Of a stretch of DNA of 64,000 bases, positions 53,298 to 62,520 are shown piece after piece; the first letter of the stretch is position 1; each line of letters begins with the position of its first letter. The notes beneath the pieces are model-generated. The model did no database searches. It saw only the letters and a program-made list of their open reading frames with translations, and was not told the origin of the DNA. The translations under genes and the position numbers were made by a program. Origin of the DNA: Candidatus Bathyarchaeota archaeon (GTDB lineage Archaea > Thermoproteota > Bathyarchaeia > Bathyarchaeales > Bathycorpusculaceae); assembly GCA_026014665.1 (NCBI GenBank), contig JAOZHX010000034.1, positions 186,001 to 250,000 on the forward strand, in the 5' to 3' direction.

Positions 53298-54554
53298 TTG
53301 TCGTCAATCATCGAGGACCTCATCGCCCGAAAAATTTTTAACAGTCGTGGAGAAGAAACCATAGAAGTCGATGTCATCACAACCTCAGGCTTCGGCAGAG
53401 CAGGCGCACCAGCAGGCAAAAGCCGTGGAAAAACAGAAGTCGTATACTATCCTCCTCAGGGCGGTGTAGAAGCTGCCATCAAAAAAGTTGACGACATAAT
53501 AGCCCCTGAACTTGCAGGGTTAAACGCTGATTTCCAAGAAGAAATCGATAACACATTACGTGAAATCGACGGCACCACCGATTTTAAGAACATCGGGGGA
53601 AACACCGCTTTTGCCATCAGCATCGCAAACGCCGAAGCAGCAGCAAACAGCCATGGGCTTCTTCTCTTCCAATTCCTAGGAGGCAACGCTGCAAACACCC
53701 TGCCCTTTCCTTTAGGCAACTGCATAAGCGGTGGAGCACACACCCAGGGGAAAACACCTGACATCCAAGAATACCTTGCTCTCCCACATGGCGCAGAGAG
53801 TTTTCTGGAAGCTCAAACCGCCAACACCCTTATCCATAAGAAAATTGGCGATTCTCTGAGGCGAAAAAGCACCAGCTTCAATGGGGGCAAAAGCGATGAA
53901 GGCGCTTGGATAGCCAACATAGACACTGAAAGCGCTTTTGAAGCCATTGCCCGAGCCACCGAAGAGGTCGGTAACGAAATGGATTTTGAATGCGGGTTCG
54001 GTATAGATGTGGCCGCTTCATCGTTTTGGAAGCCTAAAGAAGAAAAATACGTTTATGAAAGCGAGGGCAAAAAACGCGACACTGCCGAGCAGTTAGAATA
54101 CATGTTAGAACTCATCGATAAATATCATCTTGCTTATGTTGAAGACCCCTTCCAAGAAGAGGACTTCGAAAGTTTTGCTGAACTAACCCGCAGAGCAAAG
54201 AATTGCATAGTTTGCGGAGACGATTTGTTCACGAGTAATACTGAAAGGTTAAATAATGGAATTAAGATTAACGCTGGAAACGCTATCATCATAAAAGTCA
54301 ACCAGATAGGCACCTTAACCGATGCAGCTGAAACAATTGAGACTGCCCAGCGGAATGGGTATTATGCCGTCATGTCTCACAGAAGCGGTGATACGTGTGA
54401 CTGGCACATCGCTCATTTGGCAGTTGCCTACAGATGCCCTGTGATTAAGACAGGCGTGGTTGAAGGTGCACGTATAGCCAAACTCAACGAGCTCATACGT
54501 ATTGAGCATTTCCTTGGCGACCGAGCCAGGATGGCTGACTTAAACATACGCTAA
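53298..54554 (+). CDS. eno: Enolase
   Basis: A 418-residue phosphopyruvate hydratase converting 2-phosphoglycerate and PEP. ARKIFNSRGEETIEVDV, GGNTAFAISIANAEAAA, the Mg ligands in FGIDVAAS and VEDPF...GDDLF, and the C-terminal VMSHRSGDTCDWHIAHLAV are all present. The start is TTG 53298 with TGAGG about 9 bp upstream; no ATG fits. Next gene S2 follows 7 bp later, the usual archaeal eno-rpsB-MEMO order. Identity firm. Confidence 0.95.
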   Translation: MSSIIEDLIARKIFNSRGEETIEVDVITTSGFGRAGAPAGKSRGKTEVVYYPPQGGVEAAIKKVDDIIAPELAGLNADFQEEIDNTLREIDGTTDFKNIGGNTAFAISIANAEAAANSHGLLLFQFLGGNAANTLPFPLGNCISGGAHTQGKTPDIQEYLALPHGAESFLEAQTANTLIHKKIGDSLRRKSTSFNGGKSDEGAWIANIDTESAFEAIARATEEVGNEMDFECGFGIDVAASSFWKPKEEKYVYESEGKKRDTAEQLEYMLELIDKYHLAYVEDPFQEEDFESFAELTRRAKNCIVCGDDLFTSNTERLNNGIKINAGNAIIIKVNQIGTLTDAAETIETAQRNGYYAVMSHRSGDTCDWHIAHLAVAYRCPVIKTGVVEGARIAKLNELIRIEHFLGDRARMADLNIR

Positions 54555-54561
54555 AGAGAAG

Positions 54562-55332
54562 ATGAATCGAATGTCTGAAGACCAAGAAAAAGAAAATCAA
54601 CCAGTTGAAGGCGAAGAGGGAATCATAGAAACCGAGATTCCCCTCGACGAAAAAACGGAAAACACGTCATCCGAGATTGAACAGGCATCGGAGGTTGTGG
54701 AAACCCAGCCTGAAGAAACCCTTCTTTTGCCAAGAGATACCTTGCTCTCTGCAGGTATCCACATAGGGACACGCATGAAAACTCTTGACATGGAGCCATT
54801 CATCTACCGTGTTCGACCAGATGGTCTATTCGTCTTGGATGTTAAAAAAACCGATGACCGCATCCGAACCACAGCCAAATTCCTCTCACGCTATGAACCG
54901 GCAAAAGTCGCTGTTGCAGCGACCAGGCTCTATGCGCATGAACCAGTTAGAATGTTTTGCAAGCTTACCGGCGCCACACCGCTTATCGGAAGGTTCATTC
55001 CTGGGCAACTCAGTAATCCACAGTACAGCAACCGCATTGATCCCGAAGTCATCGTCGTTTCTGATCCACGTGCAGACGCTCAGGCTGTTAAAGAAGCCAG
55101 CGCCGTCGGCATCCCTATCGTCGCTTTATGCAGCACCGATAACGAGTTCACAGGCGTCGACTTGGTTATTCCAACCAACAATAAAGGACGCAGAGCCTTA
55201 GCCGTCATATTCTGGCTGCTAGCTCGCCAAGTGCTCCGTGAAAGAGGCGAATTAGCTCCAGACCGCGATCCACCCGCCACGATAGAAGACTTTGAAGCCA
55301 AAGTCACACGCGAAGAGGAGGAGGAAGGCTAA
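54562..55332 (+). CDS. rpsB: 30S ribosomal protein S2
   Basis: A 256-residue archaeal S2 with an acidic N-terminal extension (EGIIETEIPLDEKTEN) and the conserved core LSAGIHIGTRMKT, FIYRVRPDGLFVLDVKKTDDRI, RFIPGQLSNPQY, VSDPRADAQAVKEA and DLVIPTNNKGRRALA. ATG 54562 and ATG 54571 are both possible. The gene ends in an EEEEEG tail and precedes MEMO by 4 bp. Identity firm. Confidence 0.94.
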   Translation: MNRMSEDQEKENQPVEGEEGIIETEIPLDEKTENTSSEIEQASEVVETQPEETLLLPRDTLLSAGIHIGTRMKTLDMEPFIYRVRPDGLFVLDVKKTDDRIRTTAKFLSRYEPAKVAVAATRLYAHEPVRMFCKLTGATPLIGRFIPGQLSNPQYSNRIDPEVIVVSDPRADAQAVKEASAVGIPIVALCSTDNEFTGVDLVIPTNNKGRRALAVIFWLLARQVLRERGELAPDRDPPATIEDFEAKVTREEEEEG

Positions 55333-55336
55333 GAAT

Positions 55337-56188
55337 TTGCCGACGATTCGGCGTCCCATCGTAGCAAACCAGTTTTATGAGGGCAACGCCGAAGCGCTCA
55401 GAGCACAAATTCGCTCCTGTTTCCTCCATGAGCTCGGACCCAAAAAACTCCCCCAAGTTAACATTCATAGTCACCCGCGAGACATCGTGGGATTGATTTG
55501 TCCCCATGCAGGCTACATGTATTCCGGTCCTGTGGCAGCCCATGCTTTCTTTGAGTTAGCCCAAGACGGCAAACCTGACACGGTTGTATTGCTTGGACCC
55601 AACCACACTGGGTACGGCAGTGCGTTGGCATTGATGCGTGAAGGCGTTTGGCGTACACCATTAGGCGACATCGAAGTGAACTCTGGTTTGGCTGATGCGA
55701 TTTTGCGTGAAACCGCCATCGTCGATGTTGACGAGACTGCGCACCGGTTTGAGCATTCAATTGAAGTTCAACTCCCGTTTCTGCAGTTCCTCTACGGCAA
55801 CTCATTTAAGGTTGTGCCTTTGTGCTTTTTAATGCAGGATTATGACTCAGCAGTCGAGGTTGGCAGAGCACTCACTGAAGCCTTGGATGCCACAAACACG
55901 GTAGTCATTGCTTCCTCTGACATGACGCACTATGAAAGCGCAAAGGCTGCAGCTGCCAAGGATCAAGCTGCCCTCAAAGCTGTAACTGCTTTAGATGCTA
56001 AAGGCTTCTTTGACATTGTTGAGAAACAGAATATAACTGCATGTGGTTACGCGCCGATAACCACTTTGATTACCTATGCAGTAGGCGTGAATGCGAAGGC
56101 TTCACTTCTAAGTTACCACAACAGTGGAGACATCACCGGCGACCACTCTAGTGTAGTCGGATATGCTGCTGTGAGCTTTAAAAAATAA
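55337..56188 (+). CDS. MEMO family protein (AmmeMemoRadiSam system protein B)
   Basis: About 283 residues of the MEMO1 family, related to extradiol dioxygenases. Starting at TTG 55337, with a GAGGAGGAGGAAGG run 9 bp upstream inside the S2 gene, gives MPTIRRPIVANQFYEG, the normal N terminus. The metal-site His residues lie in CPHAGYMYSGPVAA, LGPNHTGYG, EHSIEVQLPFLQF and SSDMTHYES; GDHSSVVGYAA closes the protein. The other AmmeMemoRadiSam partners are not in the window. It usually follows S2 in archaea; the exact role is unsettled. Confidence 0.9.
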   Translation: MPTIRRPIVANQFYEGNAEALRAQIRSCFLHELGPKKLPQVNIHSHPRDIVGLICPHAGYMYSGPVAAHAFFELAQDGKPDTVVLLGPNHTGYGSALALMREGVWRTPLGDIEVNSGLADAILRETAIVDVDETAHRFEHSIEVQLPFLQFLYGNSFKVVPLCFLMQDYDSAVEVGRALTEALDATNTVVIASSDMTHYESAKAAAAKDQAALKAVTALDAKGFFDIVEKQNITACGYAPITTLITYAVGVNAKASLLSYHNSGDITGDHSSVVGYAAVSFKK

Positions 56189-56194
56189 TTTGTG

Positions 56195-58486
56195 CTAAGT
56201 TGGAAATTGAAGGATGAAGGTTGTTCCTTGCCCAGGCTGGCTTTCAAAGGTCACGGTGCCGTTCATTGCTTCGGTCATGCGCTTAACAACAGCTAAGCCG
56301 AAGCCTTGCCCCTTGGCTTTAGTTGTCATTAAAGGTGTGAATAGTTTGTCTTGGATTTCAGCGGGGATTCCTTCGCCTGTGTCTTTGATTTCAAGGCTTA
56401 TGTAACGATTCTTGAGCTGAGCGTGAACTGTGAGGTTTCCGCCTTTAGGCATGGCTTGGACGCCGTTTTGTAGCAGGTTTGTTAACACGCGTTTGAGCAT
56501 CGTTGAATCGCCGATAAGATACGGTAAGTCTTTATCGATGGTTACGGTTATTTTGATATTTTTGGGAATCGTTACCATGGATAAGGCATCATTTACAGCT
56601 TTTTCGACGTCGACTTGTTCTTTCTTAGGGTTTAAGGGTTTAGCGAAGTCTTGTAGGTCTGCCACAATCTTGTTAATATAGAGCAAATTATCCTCGATAC
56701 TTTTCATACCTTCCAGAAGTTCTTGCTTTGCCCCGCTGGGAGGTAGCGATTCAATCGTCATCCGTTGAAGGTACATTTCACCGGTTATTGCTTGCAGGGG
56801 ATTGCGTATGTCATGTCCCACCATGCCTGCAGTTGCACCTATAGCAGAGAGGCGCTCTGCATCTTTTAGTTTACGCGCCCTTTCCTCTGCAAGCTGCTCC
56901 ATTTGGGAAGCGTATTCTTCAACTTCGGCTGCTTTGTCTTCGAGTTTTGCTTGCAGTTCTTTTTGGTTGTATAAGGATTTAGCTAATTTGAGGTTGGAAT
57001 AACTTAGCTTAGAAATTAACTCGGAGAGGTAAGCGTAAAATATCATGAGGTCGTTGATTCTTTGTCGGCTGAACCGTGGAATACGGTCGAAAGCTGCAAG
57101 GTACTCCTCTTTAAAGCCGTATTTTTCTGCTTGTGCTATGAATAAGTCTCGGTCGACCGTTTCGTCGTCAAAGAAGAATTGACCAAAGAAGACGTTGCCC
57201 ACATGTTTATCACCTATAAATAGTGGAGTAGCGACGTCCCACATGTTATTTTTGCATTTGTAGAGGCGAACTTCCCCTTTCCTCAGCCCATTCGTTAGTT
57301 CGAGGTCGCTTTCGACACAGTTCTTGCATGTTTGCGGGTTAACTCTGTGGAATTTGGTGCATATGTCTTGCCAGCCCGTGCCAACGAGAACGTTTCCTTT
57401 GAGGTCTATTAAGGCAAACCCCATCTTGGTAACGTTATAGAGGTAGTTCATGGTTGATTGAAGAGAGGGAACATCTATGATGTTGGCTAAGTCTTGCTCT
57501 TCTATCGCTACATCGGGAGAAAGCACGGAATCCAGCTTTAACTTCAGGCGTTCTTCGCTTTCTCTTAATGTCTCTTGAATAGCTTCACGTTCAGCAATCT
57601 CTGCTTCCAACCGCTCGTTAACTTGCGTAAGTTCTTGTGCATGGTTTGCAAGTGCTGTTTCGCTTTGTTTTAAGTTGCGGAATAGGCTGTCATATGGTTT
57701 TGTGAGGCTTGTTTCTATGAGTGCTTGGTAGATGAAGATGAAGGAAACAATGTTTAGCATGTGCCCAACTATGTTTGCGATGCCATAAACATCCGTGTAG
57801 AGAGTGAATGCCATCTCCGTGGCGATTGCCAACGCCATAGCAGCAAGCAACATTTTATAGACACTTGGGTCGAACTCCTTTTTCTTTTTGATAAGTAAAC
57901 CAATCGTCACCAAAAGAATCAACGATATAATATATTCGCTGATTATTTTGAAAGGAGTCTGAGTCAGGGTGGCGTCATCGTAGGCTTGCGGGAAAAACCC
58001 GAAAACGAATGAAAAAGCCAGCAAAACCATGAATGCCGAGTAGCTGATAAGGACTGTTCTTGGTTTTATCCTGTGTTTGATGAGGAGCAGTGGAATCAAG
58101 AATGAGAAAGCAAAAACATACCTCTCGGCAATCCACAGTTGGGTCGCTAGGTTAGCTCCTGCCACGTTCGGGAACACACCCATTCCCTTGTACGCCAACG
58201 TGTGAAAGAGTGCAAGACCTGCCACAAAGAGAAGCGCGATGCCCAAGAACAGAAGGTAATTATTGTCTGTTATGTGTCTAGTATTCCAAGCTATGGCGAA
58301 AATGGCTATCGCCGTAACGATGCTGAAGACTTCAACGATGGTGTGAAACAGGGGATAACTATAAGTAGTTATAGCATACAGACCTGCCAAACTAACCGCT
58401 GCAAGCACGATAATCAAGGCAGTTCTGAGGCGCGGCTGCTTTTTCGCAGCTTCTCTTTTATCGTTGCTGCTGCAAAAATCGCTCAA
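56195..58486 (-). CDS. Sensor histidine kinase: MASE3 membrane sensor, PocR domain, HisKA-HATPase
   Basis: A 763-residue kinase. Residues 20-265 form seven to eight membrane helices of the MASE3 type (ends FIFIYQALIETSLTKPYDSLFRNL). A coiled coil (280-320) leads to a PocR ligand domain (about 340-500) with Cys residues in ICTKFHRVNPQTCKNC and LYKCKNNMWDVATPL. The kinase core has GHDIRNPLQAITGE (phospho-His), DLQDFAKPL, the N box NLLQNGVQAMPKGG and G boxes DTGEGIPAE and GQGFGLAVV. TTG 58486 has GAGAGGGG 4 bp upstream. No response regulator nearby. Ligand unknown; PocR-like domains bind small organics or metals. Confidence 0.87.
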   Translation of the reverse strand: MSDFCSSNDKREAAKKQPRLRTALIIVLAAVSLAGLYAITTYSYPLFHTIVEVFSIVTAIAIFAIAWNTRHITDNNYLLFLGIALLFVAGLALFHTLAYKGMGVFPNVAGANLATQLWIAERYVFAFSFLIPLLLIKHRIKPRTVLISYSAFMVLLAFSFVFGFFPQAYDDATLTQTPFKIISEYIISLILLVTIGLLIKKKKEFDPSVYKMLLAAMALAIATEMAFTLYTDVYGIANIVGHMLNIVSFIFIYQALIETSLTKPYDSLFRNLKQSETALANHAQELTQVNERLEAEIAEREAIQETLRESEERLKLKLDSVLSPDVAIEEQDLANIIDVPSLQSTMNYLYNVTKMGFALIDLKGNVLVGTGWQDICTKFHRVNPQTCKNCVESDLELTNGLRKGEVRLYKCKNNMWDVATPLFIGDKHVGNVFFGQFFFDDETVDRDLFIAQAEKYGFKEEYLAAFDRIPRFSRQRINDLMIFYAYLSELISKLSYSNLKLAKSLYNQKELQAKLEDKAAEVEEYASQMEQLAEERARKLKDAERLSAIGATAGMVGHDIRNPLQAITGEMYLQRMTIESLPPSGAKQELLEGMKSIEDNLLYINKIVADLQDFAKPLNPKKEQVDVEKAVNDALSMVTIPKNIKITVTIDKDLPYLIGDSTMLKRVLTNLLQNGVQAMPKGGNLTVHAQLKNRYISLEIKDTGEGIPAEIQDKLFTPLMTTKAKGQGFGLAVVKRMTEAMNGTVTFESQPGQGTTFILQFPT

Positions 58487-58618
58487 TTTTCCCCTCTCTC
58501 AAGTATATTAAATGTTAATTTGTTGAGTACTTTAAAAATGTAGTGAACCTTTCCTCAAAAAATCAGGCAGATAATTAAGACCTAAATCATAAAATAGGCA
58601 TTTGCCCATTCTTCTGGC

Positions 58619-59383
58619 TCAATGCTTTTTCAGTAGGTTCTCAAAGAGTGCTTTTGTTTTGGCAATTTCTTCAATTGGGGTTGAATGCTTAATCTCCAAT
58701 GTTATTGGCCCCTCATAACCATACCCTTGCAGCGTTTCAAGGAACTCTGTTAGCTCTGGGGTTTCCTTCATGAAGGGTTTGTGAGCTTTGTCTGCCATAT
58801 GCACGTTGCACACACGCCTGCCGTACTTTTCGAGTAAGTTTTTGGTTTGTTTGGTTTCTAAGGCATGACAAAAATCAAAGGTTATGCCCATCCTGCCGTC
58901 GTCTATGATGCCGAGGACTTCTTCAAGTTGTTCAACGTTTTTGCCAAACCCCGTCGACGTGTAGGATAGGTTTTCAAGAGCCAGCTTTACCCTGTGCTTG
59001 TTTGCGTAATCGTTCAGTCCGCTAAAAATTTCCGCTAGGCAGCTTTCACGGATCGGCTTAGGCAGCATTTTTGAAATGTTTGAGTGCACAGTCATGATTG
59101 GCACCCGCATTTTTTGGGCAAACTCAAGCGATATTTTTCCGTAGTAAACGGCTCGGTGGACTTCAACTGGGTCTTTGACGTGGAGAACCGCGGAATGAAG
59201 CGTGAGGCAGTTTAGTCCTGATTGGTCCAAAAGTTCTTTTGCTACATAGACCGCTGTGTCGTTTTCTTTTTTGACTGTTTTCATGTTGAACTCAATGTTT
59301 TGAAAGCCTAGCTGTTGGATAGAAGCGAAGTTTTTTGTTAAGCTTAATTTGCTAAAGATGCCGTTGGATAAACTCAGTTTCAT
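58619..59383 (-). CDS. Sugar phosphate isomerase/epimerase-like TIM-barrel protein
   Basis: A 254-residue AP-endonuclease-2/xylose-isomerase-like barrel. Metal-site segments are visible as LTLHSAVLHV, MTVHSNISK, LALENLSYTSTG, ITFDFCHA, VCNVHMADKAHKPF and ITLEIKHS, so divalent metals are probably bound. Family members isomerise sugars or inositol, or cleave DNA at abasic sites; this short version without extra DNA-binding motifs looks metabolic. Monocistronic, divergent from a sensor kinase gene. Confidence 0.8.
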   Translation of the reverse strand: MKLSLSNGIFSKLSLTKNFASIQQLGFQNIEFNMKTVKKENDTAVYVAKELLDQSGLNCLTLHSAVLHVKDPVEVHRAVYYGKISLEFAQKMRVPIMTVHSNISKMLPKPIRESCLAEIFSGLNDYANKHRVKLALENLSYTSTGFGKNVEQLEEVLGIIDDGRMGITFDFCHALETKQTKNLLEKYGRRVCNVHMADKAHKPFMKETPELTEFLETLQGYGYEGPITLEIKHSTPIEEIAKTKALFENLLKKH

Positions 59384-59542
59384 TGTTGGATTCCTACTAT
59401 TTTGTCAGTGTTGCTTTGAAATTAAAGTTTGCCTGCATTCTGATGGGCTTGCTCTAAATTGAGTGAAAAATGGTTTTAGTGGAAGACTCAAATATCCCAG
59501 TACACCCATATTTTCTTGACGGTTTTGTCAGTTGAAGATTGC

Positions 59543-61381
59543 ATGGCCGAATTAATCAGGGTAACCTTAGACACTATTTTAGCGGCGATTTCCATTGGCG
59601 TTGTCGTCGTCGAAAAAGAAAGCAAAAAAGTAAGCTACGCCAATGAACGAGCCATCGAACTCCTCGGTGTAGACCCCAGGGGGCTTGAAATCCCTGACCC
59701 ATCAACCAAAAAAGTGCACTTGTTGCTTCTAGGCGGTGGGGCTTATCCGCCTGAGAAACTCCCCGTAAACCGAGCGCTTCTTATTGGCAAACAGGTGAAA
59801 GATGAGTTAATAATAGAACGCCCTGACGGTTCACGAGTGACAGTTTTGACATCTGCTGTACCCATTAAAGATGGGGAAGGCAAGACGATAGCCTCGGTCG
59901 GAGTATTTGACGATATTACAGAACAGAAGAAAGCTGAAGAGGAAGTAAAAAGCAGTGAACTTTATTATCGCACCCTTATTGAAACCTCAACCGATGCAAT
60001 CGTAGTCCACAAAGAAGGACGTTTTATGTTCGCTAATCCAGCAGCACTGAAACTTTTTGGAATCGGCTCTTTCGAAGAACTCCAAAACAGAACAATCTTT
60101 GACTTCATTCCACCTCAAGAGCAGGCGAGCGTTCAGGCTAGAATTAGCAGCGTTCAGGCAGGCAAAAAGGTGCTTCCTAGAGAAGAAGAAATGATTAGAG
60201 CGGATGGACGGCACTTGTCTGTTGAAGCCACAGGCGCCCCGATTTATTATAAAGGTGATTGGGCTGTCTTGGCGATTCTTCGTGACATAACAGAACGCAA
60301 ACAGATGCAGAGGCAACTTGAGCAATACGCAAAGACTCTGGAGGCACAGGTAGAAGAGCGTGCCAGAAAGATACGTGAGAACGAGCAGAGCTACAGAGAG
60401 CTCTATGAGAGTTTTGGCGAAGCCTTCATAGCTACAGATTGGGAACTAAACGTAATCCACTGGAATAAAGCTGCTGAAAGAGTCACAACTGTGCCTGCAA
60501 AGGATGCGCTAGGTAAGAAGATCTATGATGTTTTGCCTGAAATGGAAGAGATTGATACAACGCCTTATTTTGAGGCTCTCCGAGACAGGAAGCCAGCGCG
60601 TTTTATGATGAATACCATAAGTCGGCAGACTGAGCAAGAAGCGGTGTTTGAGGTTTCCACTTATCCTTCAACTTTGGGCATCATAATTATCGTTGAGGAC
60701 AAGACTGAAGAAGAGCGTACTAAACGGTTATCCGCTATAGGGCAGACCGCCAGCATGGTTGGGCATGATATACGTAACCCTCTGCCGGCGATTACGGGCG
60801 ATTTGTATTTGCTAAAGGAGGAACTCAAAGGCATGCCGAAAAGCAAACGCCGGCAGCTTATGGATGAGAGCATAGATGCCATTGATAAAAACATTGCTTA
60901 CATAAACAAGATTGTAAGTGACCTGCAGGATTACACTAGACCACTTAAACCCAACGTAGAGAAAGTCAACCTCACCGAGCTAATAGCAGGCACCCTTTTG
61001 GTTGAAAATATCCCAAACAACATTGAGACTCTTGTTAATGTTGCTAGAGAGCTTTATGTTAGGACTGACCCGGCATATCTTAGACGAGCGCTATCAAACC
61101 TTATCATAAACGCCGTGCAGGCTATGCCAAACGGTGGAAAACTCATGATTAGCGCTCAACAAATCAGTGATAAGATGCTGATCGGTATAGCGGACACGGG
61201 CGTGGGCATACCTGAAGAAGTCAAAAGCAAGGTATTCTCACCTTTGTTTACGACTAAAGCTAAGGGGCAGGGTTTGGGTTTGGCTGTGGTGAAGCATCTT
61301 TTGGATGGGTTGAATGGAAAAATAAGTTTCGAGAGCCAAGAAGGCAAGGGAACAAAATTCACCATTGAATTGCCCGTGTAA
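59543..61381 (+). CDS. Soluble PAS-domain sensor histidine kinase
   Basis: About 612 residues from ATG 59543 (a TTG at 59516 would add 9). Three PAS domains (about 10-130, 140-265 and 290-400; SYANERAIELLGVDP, ALKLFGIGSFEELQNRTIFD, ELNVIHWNKAAERVTTV) are joined by a coiled coil. The kinase core reads VGHDIRNPLPAITGD (phospho-His), NLIINAVQAMPNGG, DTGVGIPEE and GQGLGLAVVKH, very close to the core of the 56195-58486 kinase. No transmembrane segment, so it is cytosolic. No adjacent response regulator. The PAS ligands are unknown. Confidence 0.87.
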   Translation: MAELIRVTLDTILAAISIGVVVVEKESKKVSYANERAIELLGVDPRGLEIPDPSTKKVHLLLLGGGAYPPEKLPVNRALLIGKQVKDELIIERPDGSRVTVLTSAVPIKDGEGKTIASVGVFDDITEQKKAEEEVKSSELYYRTLIETSTDAIVVHKEGRFMFANPAALKLFGIGSFEELQNRTIFDFIPPQEQASVQARISSVQAGKKVLPREEEMIRADGRHLSVEATGAPIYYKGDWAVLAILRDITERKQMQRQLEQYAKTLEAQVEERARKIRENEQSYRELYESFGEAFIATDWELNVIHWNKAAERVTTVPAKDALGKKIYDVLPEMEEIDTTPYFEALRDRKPARFMMNTISRQTEQEAVFEVSTYPSTLGIIIIVEDKTEEERTKRLSAIGQTASMVGHDIRNPLPAITGDLYLLKEELKGMPKSKRRQLMDESIDAIDKNIAYINKIVSDLQDYTRPLKPNVEKVNLTELIAGTLLVENIPNNIETLVNVARELYVRTDPAYLRRALSNLIINAVQAMPNGGKLMISAQQISDKMLIGIADTGVGIPEEVKSKVFSPLFTTKAKGQGLGLAVVKHLLDGLNGKISFESQEGKGTKFTIELPV

Positions 61382-61445
61382 CACGTTGTGTGGTTGCATA
61401 AGGGTTAATTTCTACCGCACGCTTCATCGTTATGGTGTAGTTTGA

Positions 61446-61739
61446 GTGGAAGTTAGAGTTCGCCTCTTCACTGTATTGCGGGAAATCACAAACAAGCGGG
61501 AAGAAACCCTGCAATTTCCGGATGACAAAGAGGTTACCGTGGAAGTGGTTCTAAAGACACTTTCTCAGAAATACGGTGCTGCCTTCACTGAGTACGTTTA
61601 TAGTGGCAAAACGGGTGAGCCCAAGGGTTTTTTGCAGTTCCTCGTCAACGGAGTTAGCATTCAAACGCTTAGTGGGTTACAGACAAAGCTTGGAGACGGG
61701 GATGTCTTGGCTGTTTTGCCCCCTGTTGGCGGTGGTTGA
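61446..61739 (+). CDS. MoaD/ThiS-like ubiquitin-fold protein (SAMP-like)
   Basis: A 97-residue beta-grasp protein ending in VGGG: MEVRVRLFTVLREITNKREE at the start, FLQFLVNGVSI in the middle and GDGDVLAVLPPVGGG at the C terminus. After E1 activation the terminal Gly-Gly would carry sulfur for molybdopterin or thiolation, or be conjugated to proteins as an archaeal SAMP. GTG 61446 is the only nearby start. No MoaE or E1 gene is close, so which job it does is open. Confidence 0.82.
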   Translation: MEVRVRLFTVLREITNKREETLQFPDDKEVTVEVVLKTLSQKYGAAFTEYVYSGKTGEPKGFLQFLVNGVSIQTLSGLQTKLGDGDVLAVLPPVGGG

Positions 61740-61917
61740 TTGGGCAATATTTGCGGTTTTGTTGGTTGATTGAATTTTATTACGTTTTGTTACTTGTGGG
61801 CTATGGAGGAAAGGTAGCGCTTAACATAGATTGCTTTACAATTATGGAATAATTTAAAATAACCCCTCTTGTTTATATGAGAGAAACACAAGCAAAACAA
61901 GCGGAAGACGAGTAAAC

Positions 61918-62118
61918 ATGAGTGAAGAAGGCGACACATTCTGGGTTTCGTTGTCAGAGAAATTTTTTGGACTAATCCTAATCATAATTGGCGCTATAAT
62001 GCTTTATTATTCTGCCACCACTCCTGACTTGGGAACTTTCACTGTGTTCTTTGGCATACTAAGCGTGATTATGCTCTTAATCGGCATCTTCCTCCTAATA
62101 GTTAAACCGCCTGAATAA
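61918..62118 (+). CDS. Small two-helix membrane protein
   Basis: A 66-residue protein with two membrane helices (FFGLILIIIGAIMLYY and VFFGILSVIMLLIGIFLLIV) and an acidic cytosolic start (MSEEGDTFW). No family recognised. ATG 61918 follows a TATA-like AATTTAAAATAA at about 61850. Convergent with the DUF4342 gene, 6 bp apart. Confidence 0.55.
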   Translation: MSEEGDTFWVSLSEKFFGLILIIIGAIMLYYSATTPDLGTFTVFFGILSVIMLLIGIFLLIVKPPE

Positions 62119-62124
62119 GCGGTT

Positions 62125-62442
62125 TTATTCCCTTCTTTCAACGACGATTCTGCAATTCGCCACCAAAGCAGCTATGGCACCCAACGCAACTGCCCATGGA
62201 GCGATAACGACGCCGATTACGCCGATGGTCGCTGGGATTTCAAGCAACGTTTTACCTGTCTCGTCCTTAACGATTACGCGGGTTACATTCCCCTCATGCA
62301 ACAGCTCCGTAACCTTATCAACCAGTTTGCTGCCAGCAACTGAGAACTCTTCGCTGGAAACCTTGGGAACGGCTGCACCACAAACTCGGCAAAACTTATC
62401 CGTATCTTTTACTGGAGAGCCACATTTGACACAATAAGGCAA
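62125..62442 (-). CDS. Zinc-ribbon DUF4342 protein
   Basis: A 105-residue protein: N-terminal zinc ribbon (YCVKCG ... FCRVCG), then a DUF4342 domain (FSVAGSKLVDKVTELLHEGNVTRVIVKDETGKTLLEIP) and a hydrophobic stretch (TIGVIGVVIAPWAVALGAIAALVA) that could be a membrane segment. Starts at TTG 62442. Function unknown; relatives are widespread in prokaryotes. It lies 78 bp after the acyl-CoA synthetase stop on the same strand's downstream side. Confidence 0.75.
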   Translation of the reverse strand: MPYCVKCGSPVKDTDKFCRVCGAAVPKVSSEEFSVAGSKLVDKVTELLHEGNVTRVIVKDETGKTLLEIPATIGVIGVVIAPWAVALGAIAALVANCRIVVERRE

Positions 62443-62520
62443 TCAACATTCACCAAACCCAAGAAGGCGCGGAGAGAATAAAAGATTTACCTTAAACAAC
62501 GGCTCTACCTCTTTGGTTAT

